Shown here piece by piece: positions 1 to 11,903 of a DNA stretch of 64,000 nt (within the stretch, counting starts at the first letter, position 1; each line of letters starts with the position of its first letter). A model generated the notes under the pieces. That model was not told the DNA's origin and ran no database searches. It worked only from the letters and a program-made list of their open reading frames with translations. Made by a program: the position numbers and the translations under genes. This stretch comes from Salvelinus alpinus (lineage: Eukaryota > Chordata > Actinopteri > Salmoniformes > Salmonidae), in the NCBI RefSeq assembly GCF_045679555.1, contig NC_092120.1, positions 13,443,805 to 13,507,804 of the forward strand, read 5' to 3'.

Positions 1-360
1 ACAGACACACAGGTGACTGGATAGTTAGCTAACTAGCAAGTTGAATAGATGTCTAGCTAGTTAGCAAACTAGCTAAGGTTAGCTATCCATTTATTTTACT
101 ACTGTTAGCTAATGTAATGTTTCCCAGCAAAAGGCATTTACCTCACCTGTATAGCCGCTTGATGAGGAGGACTTTTGCCTCTGGCTCGCTATCCTGCCCA
201 GGTCCACTCATGTTAGTATATGGTGCCAAGAGTCACACGCTCCAGTCCAACAGTCTGTGTTCCCACCCTCGTCAAACCCACTCTTGTCAGGGTTGCTCAG
301 TGCTTGCCTCACCGGCAGTGACAACTGTGTTGACTAGCTAGCTAGCAGCTCTCTCCTCTC
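1..360. other. AT-rich sequence with dispersed GCTAGC-type motifs
   Basis: The stretch is dominated by short CTAGCTAG/GTTAGC words, which recur in many places in this window (8.4, 16.0, 33.7, 49.1 kb). The short open frames look accidental. I see no gene. Confidence 0.4.
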
Positions 361-890
361 CCGCTAGCCACCTATGTCGCTTTCGTATCTTATGTCGATT
401 GGCAATCCCCCCCACACTGCCCATCCGTTCGGAAACCGTTTAGGAGAGGGAATACCACAGTATTTTGGTTAATTCCCGGTCAGCTATCACACCCCGATGG
501 GTTCCTTGTGTTATTCCCCGTTTCAGACATTGCTTCGAGTAAGTGGGCGGCCATTAAACAGCGACCGCCTGAATAGCGCGAGACTTCTCATGAAATGTTC
601 GCGCGGGACCGTCACTAGTTACCACAGCCACAAAGTCATGAACTCCGCCATTTCTGCAATTTCTCTTAATTAAAATATGACTTAACCCTAACCTTTACCA
701 CACTGCTAACCGTATGCATAACCCCAACCTTAAATTAAGACCAAAAAGCAACAAAAAAATATATATATTTGTAGCTGTAGAATCTAGTGGACACCTAGCT
801 AGATTGCCAGACAGCAAGTCATTATGATTAATTTGTTTGTGTAGGTTTGTGATCCCTGGCAATGTAAAACGTTTGTATATATATATTTGT
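361..890. repeat. Unclassified dispersed repeat, partly CpG-containing
   Basis: A CpG-containing stretch (about 520-620, with GCGCGAGAC and TTCGCGCGGGACC) is followed by a run of AACCCTAACC/AACCTTAA-like words (about 670-745). I recall similar sequence as a dispersed salmonid repeat, so I call it a repeat and not a promoter. No splice-consistent coding exon is visible. A promoter cannot be excluded from sequence alone. Confidence 0.35.
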
Positions 891-976
891 GATTAGGGCT
901 GCATGGCACAATAACCGGGTAACCAATGGTTATTGATGAAGACTGTCATGAAAATGAAATAAGAGTCATAACCAAT

Positions 977-1045
977 TTACATTAGGCATTTAGCAGACAC
1001 TCTTATACAGAGCGACTTACAGTTAGTGCATTCATCGTACCCCTT
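977..1045 (-). repeat. L2-type LINE 3' tail fragment, reverse orientation
   Basis: The stretch matches, in reverse complement, the 3' tail of the full-length L2 element at 15.7-19.8 kb. It contains the stem-loop core (AGTCGCTCTgtatAAGAGtGTCTGCTAAATG-like, interrupted by a few changes) and the TAAATGTAA end. It is a severely 5'-truncated copy. Confidence 0.75.
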
Positions 1046-1490
1046 TCCTGGATGGGATGTTATTCCTTTTTTTTCTTCTTTTTTTTCCTTCTTTTTTTAT
1101 GAAAGTCTGGTGTTTCTATGTCAAACAATTTTGTTTTATTTCAGTCTTCTGTGATGTACAGTATATAAAGTGTAATTTTGGGATGCAAACTCAAAATTGA
1201 ATAGATTTCAACTCTTTATCAGACATAGTATAGCTGTCTTATTTTTTAAGCCCATAACCATGTGTGTGAGGTGTATACTTTTGTTTCAAAGTAGATTTGT
1301 TTAAAACCAACGAGAAACACTGTGTGACCCTGATTACGCCCACTGTAGTAATAAGATAGCTAGGTTGGAAAACCACATATCACAGTCATAGTAGGTACAT
1401 TTTTCCTCAATAAAGTTCCTATCAGAAAAGTCAGAGTTAGTAAGAGGGAAAAGAGTTAAGTGTTTGTTCAAAAAAGGCTCTTTTTTTTTA

Positions 1491-2108
1491 CACTGAACAA
1501 AAATATAAATGCAACATGCAAAGTGTTGGTCCGATGTTTCATGAGCTGATATAAAATATATGCACAAAAAGCTTATTTCTCTCAAATGTTGTGCACAAAT
1601 TTGTTTACATCCCTGTTAGTGAGCATTTCTCCTTTGTTAAGATAATCCATCCACCTGACATGTGTGGCATATCATGAAGTTGACTAAACTGCTAAACTGA
1701 ATAATCACTACACAGGTACAACTTGTGCCAGGGACAATAAAAGGCCACTTTGTGCAGTTTTGTCACACAACACAACATCACAGATGTCTCAAGTTTTGAG
1801 GGAGAAGCAATTGGCATGCTGACAACAGGAATGTCCATCAAAGCTGTTGTCAGAGAATTTAATGTTAATTTCTCTACCATAAGCTGCCTCCAATGTTGCC
1901 ATTCATCCACCGCCATCACCTCATGTTTCAGCATGATAAAGCACAGCCACATGTCGCAAGGATCTGTACACACTTCCTAGTACCTGAAAATGGCCCAGTT
2001 CTTCCATGGCCTGCATACTCACTAGACATGTCCCCCATTGTGCATGTTCTGGATGCTCTGGATCGATGTGTTCCCGCCAATATCCAGCAACTTTGCACAG
2101 CCATTGAC
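1491..2108 (+). mobile_element. Tc1/mariner-like transposon copy, internally deleted and truncated on the right
   Basis: The copy starts with CACTGAACAAAAATATAAAT directly after a TA dinucleotide, as expected for Tc1 insertion. The 5' inverted-repeat region (to about 1760) is followed by the first transposase codons (about 1783-1893). The sequence then jumps to the C-terminal transposase part (ATTCATCCACCGCCATCACC at about 1902), so the middle is deleted. The right end is lost at about 2108. It cannot be functional. The family is recognised from the terminal sequence and transposase remnants; the exact family name is not assigned. Confidence 0.8.
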
Positions 2109-2560
2109 GTCACCGGTTTTCTAGCCGCCACCGATCTACGTTTCATTGTTCATTTGTTTTGTCTTTATTGTACACACCTGGTTTCCATTACATTATTATT
2201 TATTCCCTATTTAACCCTCTGGTTCCCACATGGTTTTGTGCGTGTTTGTTCTGTGTTTAGCAGTCGCTACTATTTTGTGAGCTGGATTGGTTTCCCTGCG
2301 TGGAATTTATTTTGTTGTCATCTTGAGTAAAAGTCCATTATTACTCACCCTCTGTGTCCTTTACAGTGCCAGAACAGAGAAGAGCTTGGGCTGGGCTGAC
2401 CAGGAGCTGCCGTCCCATAGGGGTGATTTGGATGAATACTGAATATTCTGGGTTTATGTTTTCGATAAAAAAGAGGCTACAAGTAAACGTTTTCCGTTGG
2501 TTTTTGATTGCTAGACAAGGCGATCACCGAAAGATCACCTGATCCAGCATGAACGCCATC
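2109..2560 (+). repeat. Unclassified repeat, possibly LTR-like remnant
   Basis: The sequence abuts the broken Tc1 end. It has a T-rich pattern with TTTAACCCTCTGGTTCCC and TTACTCACCCTCTGTGTCC, resembling a dispersed salmonid repeat that I associate with LTR elements. No open reading frame of note is present. Assignment is tentative. Confidence 0.3.
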
Positions 2561-2979
2561 ATCACATCTATTTCAACAGAGAAAGGTAAGTGCTGTTCAT
2601 TGAGAGTTTGAATCGGCTGGAGCTTCTTGTTTTGTAGCTAAATGAGCTATCTGTTTTTCCGCTTAGATTTAAGTGTTAGGAATTAAATTAGGCCACTTTG
2701 CTGGTTGGCTATGCATTCGTTTTAAACTGGTCTGCAACACTAGATGCATAACTTTGGCATAAGTGTAGCATACTGTACACTTTAGCCTCTACGCTTCTGA
2801 GTGTGGACATCTCCACACTTGTCGTAGATTCCAGAAGACCTAACAGTCCTTTTACATAAGATTGTTGCATAAACTTAATTAGAATTTAGGCTACTCTACT
2901 AAAGTGTGTTCAGTTTGATTAAATGTTTGCTACGTTGCGTGACGGTTTGTACTAAATGATATGTTTCCCCAAAACGTTC

Positions 2980-3510
2980 AACGTTCTTGAACAGACTTTG
3001 AGGTACGTCGCAGACACTGATGCCTCAATCAAGCTAAACACTTTCTTGTCCGCTTCGAGGAAAACAACACAGAGCCACCGACGAGGACTGTGTGCTCCCG
3101 ATCTCTGTGGCCAACATGAGTAAGACATTCAACGATGTCAACCCTGGCAGCCCAGATGGCATCCCAAGCCAAATCCTCAGAGCATGTGCAGACCAGCTGG
3201 CTGGAGTGTTTACTGACATATTAAATCGTTCCCTATCCCAGTCTGTTGTCCACACTTTCTTCAAGATATCCACCATTGTTCCTGTACCCAAGAAAGTGAA
3301 GGTAACCGAACTAAATGACTATCGCCCCATAGCACTCACTACTTAGACACTGTCACTAGCCGGCTTCCACCAGGTACACTACCCTGCACCTTAAGAGACC
3401 GCTGCCTTATGTATATAGAATCATTGAACACTGGTCACTAATGTTTACATACTGTTTTACCCACTTTATATGTATATACTGTATTCTAGTCATGGCTCAT
3501 CCTATATATG
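2980..3510 (+). pseudogene. Non-LTR retrotransposon fragment (reverse transcriptase N-terminal part, internally deleted)
   Basis: An open stretch at 3092-3346 contains GSPDGIPSQILRACADQL and VPVPKKVKVTELNDYRPIAL, typical of the start of the reverse transcriptase domain of an APE-type LINE. A stop after NDYRPIALTT and an abrupt switch to AT-rich 3'-tail-like sequence (about 3350-3500) indicate an internal deletion. The same or a closely related family supplies the 3' ends at 53.5-55.1 kb. It is a dead copy. Confidence 0.75.
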
Positions 3511-3512
3511 TA

Positions 3513-4368
3513 CAGTGCGGTGAAAAAGTATTTGCCCCCTTTCTAATTTTCTCTACTTTTGCATATTTTTGATATGGAATGTTATCAGATCTTCAACCAA
3601 AACCTAATAAATAAAAGATAAAGTGAACCTGAGTGAACAAATAAAACAACAATGACATACATATTTCATTTATTTCATAAACAAAGTTATGCAACACCCC
3701 ATGTCCCTGTGTGGAAAAAGTAATTGCGCCCTTACACTCAATAACTGGTTGTGCCACCTTTAGCTGCAATGACTGCAACCAAATACTTCCTGTAGTTGTT
3801 GATCAGACTCTCACATCGCTGTGGAGGAATTTTGTCCCTCTCTTGCATGCAAAACTGCTTTAACTCAGCAACATTTGTGGGTTTTCAAGTATGAACTGCT
3901 CATTTCAAGTCCTGCCACAACATCTCAATTGGGATTAGGTCTGGACTTTGACTAGAACATTCCTAAACTTCAAATCTGTTGCTTTTTAGCCATTTCCATG
4001 TAGACTTGATTGTGTTTTGGATCATTGTCTTGCTGCATGACCCAGCTGCGCTTCAGCTTCAGCTCACAGACGGCTGGCCTGACATTCTCCTGTAGAATAT
4101 ACTGATACAGACCAGAATTCATGGTTCCTTCTATTAATGCAAGTCATCCAGGTCCTGAAGCAGCAAAGCATCCCCAAACCATCACACTACCAACCCCATG
4201 CTTGACCATTGGTATAAGGTTCTTACTGTGGAATGCAGTGTTTGGTTTTCGCCAGGCATAATGGGACCCAATTATATTTTTGAATCATCTGTCCATAGAA
4301 CATTTTTCCAAGAGTCTTGATGATCATCAAGGTACTTCCATGTGTTTTTGGCAAACTTCAGTCAACTT
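3513..4368 (-). mobile_element. Tc1-like transposon copy, truncated
   Basis: The left end CAGTGCGGTGAAAAAGTATT follows a TA. Reverse-strand transposase remnants are visible: AAGCATCCCCAAACCATCAC corresponds to the Tc1 DDE-domain region, and TTGTCTTGCTGCATGACCCA lies at about 4026. The element stops near 4368, where a different Tc1 remnant in plus orientation begins. There are many lesions and no usable transposase ORF. Confidence 0.75.
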
Positions 4369-4369
4369 T

Positions 4370-5412
4370 TTGGACGACATGGGTCGCATGATGCCTGGTG
4401 AAAATCAAACTGCATTCCAATACCTTGCAAAGAAGGGCACCTATTGATAGATGGGTAAAAAAAAAAGCAAGTGAGCAAGTTGAAGTTATTAATTCCATCT
4501 CGGATGGTGTATCAATACACCCAGTCACCATAAAGACTTTTAAACAGTTACAGAGTTGAATGGCTGTGATAGGAGAGAACTGAGGATGGATCATCAACAT
4601 GGTAGTTACTCTACAATACTAACCTAATTGACAGAATGAAAATAAGGCAGCTTGTACAGAATAAAAATATTCCGAAACATGCATTCTGTTTGCAACAAGG
4701 CACTAAAGTAATACTGAATACAAAGTGTTTTGTTTGGGGCAAATCCAACACATTCAAGCATGGTGCTGGCTGCATCATGTTATGGGTATGCTTGTCATCG
4801 GAAAGGACTAGGGAGTTTTTTTAGGATAAAAAGAAACGGATTAGAATTAAGCACAGGCAAAATCCTAGAGGAAAACATTGTTCAGTCTGCTTTCCAACAG
4901 ACACTGGGAGACAAATTCACCTTTCAGCAGGACAATAACCTAAAACACAAGGCCAAATATACACTGGAGCTGCTTACCAAGATGACATTGAATGTTCCTG
5001 AGTGACCTAGTTACAATTTTAACTTAAATCAGCTTGAAAATCCATGGCAAGATTTGTAAATGGCTGTTTAGCAATGATCAACAACCAACTTGAATTTTTT
5101 TTAAATAATAATGTGCAAATATTCTACAATCCAAGTGTGCAAAGCTCTTAGAGACTTACCCAGAAAGACTCACAGCTGTAATTGCTGCCAGAGGTGATTT
5201 TAACATGTATTGGCTCAGAAATGTGAATACTTATGTAAATGAGATATTTCTGTATTTCATTTTCAATAAATGTGCAAACATTTCTGAAAACATGTTTTCA
5301 CTTTGTCATTTTGGGTTTTGTGTTTATGGGTGAGAAAAAAAAAGGATTTAATCGAATTTCAATTCAGTCTGTAACAAAACAAAATGTGGAATAAGTCATG
5401 GGGTATGCATAT
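4370..5412 (+). mobile_element. Tc1-like transposon copy, left end missing
   Basis: Plus-strand transposase remnants occur, for example ACATTCAAGCATGGTGCTGG at 4749, TTTCAGCAGGACAATAACCT at 4922 and an NPIE-like region near 5030. The inverted repeat at the right end (GTAACAAAACAAAATGTGGA at about 5371) is the reverse complement of the left end of the element at 20.55 kb. Several stops and frameshifts disable the reading frame. Confidence 0.75.
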
Positions 5413-5419
5413 TTTTTAA

Positions 5420-5535
5420 ACAATTTTTATTTTACCATTATTTTGCCAGGTAAGTTGACTGAGAACACATTCTCATTTACAGCAACAACCTGGGGAATAG
5501 TTACAGGAGAGAGGAGGGGGGATGAATGAGACAAT
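5420..5535 (-). repeat. Dispersed repeat fragment, probable LINE/SINE 3' tail in reverse
   Basis: TTTTGCCAGGTAAGTTGACT and ACAACCTGGGGAATAGTTAC are words I associate with a common salmonid retroelement tail. Only this fragment is present. The following 400 bp (5540-5950) hold nothing recognisable. Confidence 0.4.
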
Positions 5536-5955
5536 TGTAAAGTTGCTGAAGGCACTGTATAGTATATATACAAAGCTATGTACTTGCCTAATAAATGTTG
5601 ATTTTATTTTATTTGCTCCATTTGGTGGGTGTGGCGGGGTGTGGCTTGAACAATGAGTGACGTATTTAAATAGCAGTGGCCATGCTGACAGCGTTCCCCA
5701 AACCCTTTTTTCAACTGGTCGCTCAGAACAGCACCTTTTTCGTTTTAATTGAACATTACACATCATTTTGTCATATGGACGCAGCCCTAGTGTCTGCTGA
5801 GTACTTCCTTATGCCATTGAAATTCTGAGACATTGGTCATGTCCGAATACCCATTCTTGCTAAATAGTAGGCATTTTGGGTATGGGAAATAGAAGGTTTT
5901 GTAGTAGGCCTATGTGATCATTTATTTTGTATACTTTAAATGCCAGGATGTCATA

Positions 5956-6139
5956 CTCCGGGGTTGTCCAAACTTGGTCTTCGTGGCCCCGATTTTTTTG
6001 TTGCCCTGGCACTACACAGCTGACTCAAATAATCAACTAATCATCAAGCTTTGATCGTTTGAATCAACTGTGTAGTGTCAGGGCAAAAACCAAAACGTGC
6101 ACCCCTTGGGGTCCCGAGGACAGAGTTGGGGAAACGCTG
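5956..6139. repeat. Foldback MITE
   Basis: A palindromic element of about 180 bp. GCCCTGGCACTACACAGCTG (6003) pairs with CAACTGTGTAGTGTCAGGGC (about 6065-6084). The outer arms GGTTGTCCAAACTTGG and AGAGTTGGGGAAACGC are also inverted. There is no coding capacity. The spacer between the arms is short and AT-rich. Confidence 0.75.
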
Positions 6140-6299
6140 TCATATTCATTTTGGCTTTTCCTCTAGTTGAATTTTCTGCACACTATTGAGGAAGAGAATC
6201 GTCTTTCGAGACCCAAGTGTGTTTGATAACAGCTGATAATCAGATAGGCCTTTGATGATCCGCTGTACCAAAATTAACGAATGGCGGAACGCAATTGTG

Positions 6300-8153
6300 C
6301 AGTTCTAGGTCCCAAGAAACAAAGAGGTCTTCTGTTGAATCTAAAAATTAATCTTGATGGTTGTAAAGTTGTCGAAAAATAAAACTGTGAAGGACCTCGG
6401 CGTTACTCTGGACCCTGATCTCTCTTTTGACGAACATATCAAGACTGTTTCAAGGACAGCTTTTTTCCATCTATGTAACATTGCAAAAATCTGAAACTTT
6501 CTGTCCAAAAATGTATCCATGCTTTTGTTACTTCTAGGTTAGACTACTGCAATGCTCTACTTTCCGGCTACCCGGATAAAGCACTAAATAAACTTCAGTT
6601 AGTGCTAAATACGGCTGCTAGAATCCTGACTAGAACCCCAAAATTTGATCATATTACTCCAGTGCTAGCCTCCCTACACTGGCTTCCTGTTAAGGCAAGG
6701 GCTGATTTCAAGGTTTTACTGCTAACCTACAAAGCATTACATGGGCTTGCTCCTACCTATCTTTCCGATTTGGTCCTGCCATACATACCTACACGTACGC
6801 TACGGTCACAAGACGCAGGCCTCCTAATTGTCCCTAGAATTTCTAAGCAAACAGCTGGAGGCAGGGCTTTCTCCTATAGAGCTAAATTTTTATGGAATGG
6901 TCTGCCTACCCATGTGAGAGACGCAGACTCAGTCTCAACCTTTAAGTCTTTACTGAAGACTCATCTCTTCAGTGGGTCATATGATTGAGTGTAGTCTGGC
7001 CCAGGAGTGTGAAGGTGAACGGAAAGGCTCTGGAGCAACAAACCGCCCTTGCTGTCTCTGCCTGGCCGGTTCCCCTCTCTCCACTGGGATTTTCTGCCTC
7101 TAACCCTATTACAGGGGCTGAGTCACTGGCTTACTGGTGCTCTTCCATGCCGTCCCTAGGAGGGGTGCATCACTTGAGTGGGTTGAGTTGCTGACGTGGT
7201 CTTCCTGTCTGGGTTGGCGCACCCCCTTGGGTTGTGCCGTGGCGGAGATCTTTGTGGGCTATACTCGGCCTTGTCTCAGGATGGTAAGTTGGTGTTTGAA
7301 GATATCCCTCTAGTGGTGTGGGGGCTGTGCTTTGGCGAAGTGGGTGGGGTTATATCCTTCCTGTTTGGCCCTGTCCGGGGGTATCATCAGATGGGGCCAC
7401 AGTGTCTCCTGACCCCTCCTGTCTCAGCCTCCAGTATTTATGCTGCAGTAGTTTGTGTCGGGGGGCTAGGGTCAGTTTGTTATATCTGGAGTACTTCTCC
7501 TGTCTTATCTGGTGTCCTGTGTGAATTTAAGTATGCTCTCTCTAATTCTCTCTTTCTCTCTTTCTTTCTCTCTCTCGGAGGACCTGAGCCCTAGGACCAT
7601 GCCTCAGGACTACCTGGCCTGGTGACTCCTTGCTGTCCCCAGTCCACCTGGCCGTGCTCCTGCTCCAGTTTCAACTGTTCTGCCTGCGGCTATGGAACCC
7701 TGACCTGTTCACCAGATGTGCTACCTGTCCCAGACCTGCTGTTTTCAACTCTCAACTCTCTAGAGACCGCAGAAGCGGTAGAGATACTCTTAATGATCGG
7801 CTATGAAAAGCCAACTGACATTTACTCCTGAGGTGCTGACTTGCTGCACCCTCGACAACTACTGTGATTATTATTATTTGACCATGCTGGTCATTTATGA
7901 ACATTTGAACATCTTGGCCATGTTCTGTTATAATCTCACCCCGGCACAGCCAGAAGAGGACTGGCCACCCCTCATAGCCTGGTTCCTCTCTAGGTTTCTT
8001 CCTAGGTTTTGGCCTTTCTAGGGAGTTTTTCCTAGCCACCGTGCTTCTACACCTGCATTGCTTGCTGTTTGGGGTTTTAGGCTGGGTTTCTGTACAGCAC
8101 TTTGAGATATCAGCTGATGTACGAAGGGCTATATAAATAAATTTGATTTGATT
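6300..8153 (+). pseudogene. 5'-truncated L2-like LINE: reverse transcriptase C-terminus and long 3' UTR
   Basis: Frame fragments at about 6380-6600 read KDLGVTLDPDLSFDEHI. An open stretch (6602-6988) carries the typical post-RT region: [53 protein letters not shown] and a final [16 protein letters not shown] stop lies in the fingers/thumb region near 6490. An approximately 1.15 kb 3' UTR ends in CAGCACTTTGAGATATCAGC...GGGCTATATAAATAAATTTGATTTGATT. Open frames inside the UTR (6985-8020) are not genes. The next LINE begins immediately at about 8154. Confidence 0.85.
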
Positions 8154-9105
8154 TTGCAGTCCAAGATGGTGTAGTAGTGCAGACGTGTTTTGTTCGTCCT
8201 CTCGTGTACTTTTGTATTTTTTGTCTCTTTATGTATATATTTCAATTTTATTTTCAATCTCATTTCCATTTTAATTCAATTATACCTTCCGGTAACCTGC
8301 CTCACCCAATGTGATACGGAACCGCTATTATTTTTAATTTTTAGACCTTATAGCAAGAACCACCTAGCCATCAGAATCTAACCAGCTAATTAGCTACACG
8401 CTATTTAGTCATTGTTAGCCACTGCTAGCAGCCATTACCTTCTGCACAGATACCAGCCCTTTAAAAAAAAAAAAAATTGCCTGGATAATACTCGCCAGCC
8501 TACCAGTACCGGACTGTCTCTCCACTACAACGCCGGATTCCTGCCGTAATCCCTGGACCATTACTCCTGATCTTCACAGCTAGCTAGCACCCACCGTGTT
8601 ACCCAGTACCGAAGCTATCCCTGAGGCCCACCTCCCAGCCTACTCAGTTGTTCACACGGACTACACCCAAACAGGCTAGAACCAACTACTCCACCGGATC
8701 CTTGCCGTAAGCTCTGGACCTTGGCACCGGATCACCGCTGCTACCGAGTGGCTATGGTGGCTAACGCCCCTGTCCCGAAGCTAGCACCAGATAGCCGTGA
8801 GCCAGGCGCATCTCCAGGCTAGCAAACTAAATTACTACAATTACAATACCTCTTTCGCCATCTGGCTTGGATCCTTTGTCGACAAGGCGTCCCGCCGCAC
8901 CACCACGACTGGGCTGCCGGCACTCCATTCTGTTTATTTTTGTTTATCTGTCGGCCCCAGCCGCGAACTCAGTCTCTGTGTGTAGTTAACCGATCCTCTC
9001 TGCCCAGTCATCGCCATTTTACCTGTTGTTTCAGCTGATTAGCTGTGGTTGTCTTACCCGTTGTTGTCTTAGCTAGCTCTCCCAATCAACACCTGTGATT
9101 ACTTT

Positions 9106-9633
9106 ATGCCTCGCTGTATGTCTCTCTCAATTGTCAATATGCCTTGTATACTGTTCTTTAGGTTAGTTATCATTCTTTTAGTTTACAATGGAGCCCCTAG
9201 TTCCACTTATCATACCTCTGATGCCTCCTTTGTCCCACCTCCCACACATGCGGTGACCTCACCCATTATAACCAGCATGTCCAGAGATACAAACTCTCTT
9301 ATCATCACTCAGTGCCTGGGCTTACCTCCGCTGTACCCGCACCCCACCATACCCCTGTCTGCACATTATGCCCTGAATCTATTCTACCACGCCCAGAAAT
9401 CTGCTCCTTTTATTCTTTGTCCCCAACGTTCTAGGCGACCAGTTTTGATAGCCTTTAGCCGTACCCTCATCCTAATCCTCCTCTGTTCCTCGGGTGATGT
9501 GGAGGTAAACCCAGACCCTGCGTGTCCCCAGGCACCCTCATTTGTTGACTTCTGTGATCGAAAAAGCCTTGGTTTCATGCATGTTAACATCAGAAGCCTC
9601 CTCCCTAAGTTTGTTTTACTCCGCCAACCCTGA
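9106..9633 (+). pseudogene. LINE ORF N-terminus with degenerate 2A-like motif
   Basis: The 175-codon open segment has hydrophobic stretches (FFRLVIILLVYN) and the motif SSGDVEVNPDP near 9487-9519, which resembles the 2A-like ribosome-skipping motif known at the N-terminus of some CR1/L2-type LINEs (D-V/I-E-x-N-P-G-P). The key glycine is aspartate here, so skipping is not expected. It is followed by the endonuclease start (LGFMHVNIRSLLPK) and a frame break at about 9625. Confidence 0.65.
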
Positions 9634-9768
9634 TGTCCCTGGCTTAGGAAGGCCACCAAAAATTCTGAGATTTCCAAACCCAACTACAACATTTTCCGTC
9701 AAGATAGAACTGCCAAAGGGGGAGGACTTGCAATCTACTGCAGAGATAGCCTGCAAACAGTTTTAAAA

Positions 9769-10608
9769 ATGAATCTCTTCAGAAATAAGTCTCTCACTGT
9801 TGCCGCCTGCTATCGACCCCCCTCCGCTCCCAGCTGTGCCCTGGACACCATATGTGAATTGATCACCCCCCATCTAGCTTCAGAGTTCGTTCTGTTAGGT
9901 GACCTAAACTGGGAAATGCTTAACACCCCGGCAGTCCTACAATCTAAGCTAGATGCCCTCAATCTCACACAAATCATGAAGGAACCCACCAGGTACAACC
10001 CTAAATCCGTAAACATGGGCACCCTCATAGACATTATCCTGACCAACTTGCCCTCCAAATACACCTCTGCTGTTTTCAATCAGGATCTCAGCGATCACTG
10101 CCTCACTGCCTGTATCCGCTATGGGTCCGCGGTCAAACGACCACCCCTCATCACTGTCAAACGCTCCCTAAAACACTTCTGCGAGCAGGCCTTTCCAATC
10201 AACCTGGCTCGGGTATCCTGGAAGGATATTGACCTCATCCCGTCAGTCGAGGATGCCTGGTCATTCTTTAAAAGTAATTTCCTCACCATCTTAGATAAGC
10301 ATGCCCCGTTCAAAAAATGCAGAACTAAGAACAGATATAGCCCTTGGTTCACTCCAGACCTGACTGCCCTTGACCAGCACAAAAACATCCTGTGGCGGAC
10401 TGCACTAGCATCGAAAAGTCCCCGCGATATGCAACTGTTCAGGGAAGTCAGGAACCAATACACGCAGTCAGTCAGGAAAGCAAAGGCTAGCTTTTTCAAG
10501 CAGAAATTTGCATCCTGTAGATCTAACTCCAAAAAGCTTTGGGACACTAAAGTCCATGGAGAACAAGATCACCTCCTCCCAGCTGCCCACTGCACTGAGG
10601 CTAGGTAA
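9769..10608 (+). pseudogene. LINE endonuclease region
   Basis: The 279-codon open frame shows the apurinic-endonuclease core: VAACYRPPSAPSCALD, VLLGDLNWEMLNT and DIILTNLPSKYTSAVF followed by LSDHCLTACIR. It is continuous with linker sequence up to a premature stop near 10608. The frame is separated from the N-terminal segment and the RT by frameshifts, so no complete polyprotein can be made. Confidence 0.75.
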
Positions 10609-11903
10609 CACGGTCACCACCGATAAATCCATGATAATCGAAAATGTCAATAATAATTTCTCAACGGCTGGCCATGCTACTCCAACCCCGGCCAACAGCT
10701 CCGCCCTCCCCGCAGCTACTCGCCCAAGCCTCCCCAGCTTCTCCTTCACCCAAATTCAGATAGCAGATGTTCTGAAAGAGCTGCAAAACCTGGACCCGTA
10801 CAAATCAGCTGGGCTAGACAATCTGGACCCTCTCTTTCTAAAAATATCCGCCACATTGTTGCAACCCCTATTACCAGCCTGGTCCAACCTCTCTTTCGTA
10901 TCGTCCAAGATCCCTAAAGATTGGAAAGCTGCCGCGGTCATCCCCCTCTTCAAAGGGGGTGACACCCTAGACCCAAACTGTTACAGACCTATATCCATCC
11001 TGCCCTGCCTATCTAAAGTCTTCAAAAGCCAAGTTAATAAACAGATCACTGACCATTTAGAATCCCACCGTACCTTCTCCGCTGTGCAATCCGGTTTCCG
11101 AGCCGATCACGGGTGCACTTCAGCCACGCTCAAGGTAATCATCTGATGATTTATCACTCCAGTGTTAATCTGCTAAATTGTAATTATTCGATTTATTGCC
11201 TACCTCATGCCTTTTGCACACATTGTATATAGATTCTGTTATTGACTTGTTTATTGTTTACTCCATGTGTAACTCTGTGTTGTCTGTTCACACTGCTATG
11301 CTTTATCTTGGCCAGGTCGCAGTTGCAAATGAGAACTTGTTCTCAACTAGCCTACCTGGTTAAATAAAGGTGAAATAAATAAAAAAATAAAAAAATAAAC
11401 GATATCATAACCGCCATCGATAAAAGACAGTGCTGTGCAGCTGTTTTCATCGACCTGGCCAAGGCTTTCGACTCTGTCAAGTCGGAGTGCCTGTTGTCCG
11501 GACCTCTGGCAGTCTCTATGGGGGTACCACAGGGTTCAATTCTCGGGCCGACTCTTTTCTCTGTATATATCAATGATGTCGCTCTTGCTGCGGGCGATTC
11601 CCTGATCCACCTCTACGCAGACGACACCATTCTGTATACTTTTGGCCCTTCCTTGGACACTGTGCTAACTTCCAAATGAGCTTCAATGCCATACAATACT
11701 CCTTCGGTGGCCTCAAACTGCTCTTAAACGCTAGTAAAACCAAATGCATGCTTTTCAACCGTTCGCTGCCCGCACCCGCCCGCCCGAATAGCATCACCAC
11801 CCTGGACGGTTCCGATCTAGAATATGTGGACAACTATAAATACCTAGGTGTCTGGTTAGACTGTAAACTCTCCTTCCAGACTCATATTACCTTCAGGCTC
11901 TGA
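10508..11903 (+). pseudogene. LINE reverse transcriptase region, broken
   Basis: Pieces of the RT domain lie at 10508-11146 (DPYKSAGLDNLDPLFLKI, DPNCYRPISILPCLSKVF, VQSGFRADHGCTSATLK), 11494-11679 ([27 protein letters not shown]) and 11676-11903 (LLLNASKTKCMLFNRSL, YKYLGVWLDCKLSFQTHI). A nested insertion at 11141-11396 splits it. A deletion at about 11480 removes sequence between FDSV and the region just upstream of the MGVPQG motif. The YADD motif survives but the frame does not. Confidence 0.75.
11141..11396 (+). mobile_element. Nested 5'-truncated LINE tail
   Basis: The insert repeats the host element's own 3' end: ATTTATCACTCCAGTGTTAA also occurs at about 12964, and CTTGGCCAGGTCGCAGT also at 13159. 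It ends in an A-rich tail. The RT coding sequence resumes immediately after it (ACGATATCATAACCGCCATC). This is a same-family insertion into the RT gene. Confidence 0.8.

Noticed and set aside
520..660. CpG-containing stretch as a promoter of a leftward gene
   Set aside because: Adjacent sequence looks like a dispersed repeat and no first exon is visible on either strand.
6985..8039. Several open frames of 60-130 codons
   Set aside because: They lie in the 3' UTR of the truncated L2-like LINE and match no family.
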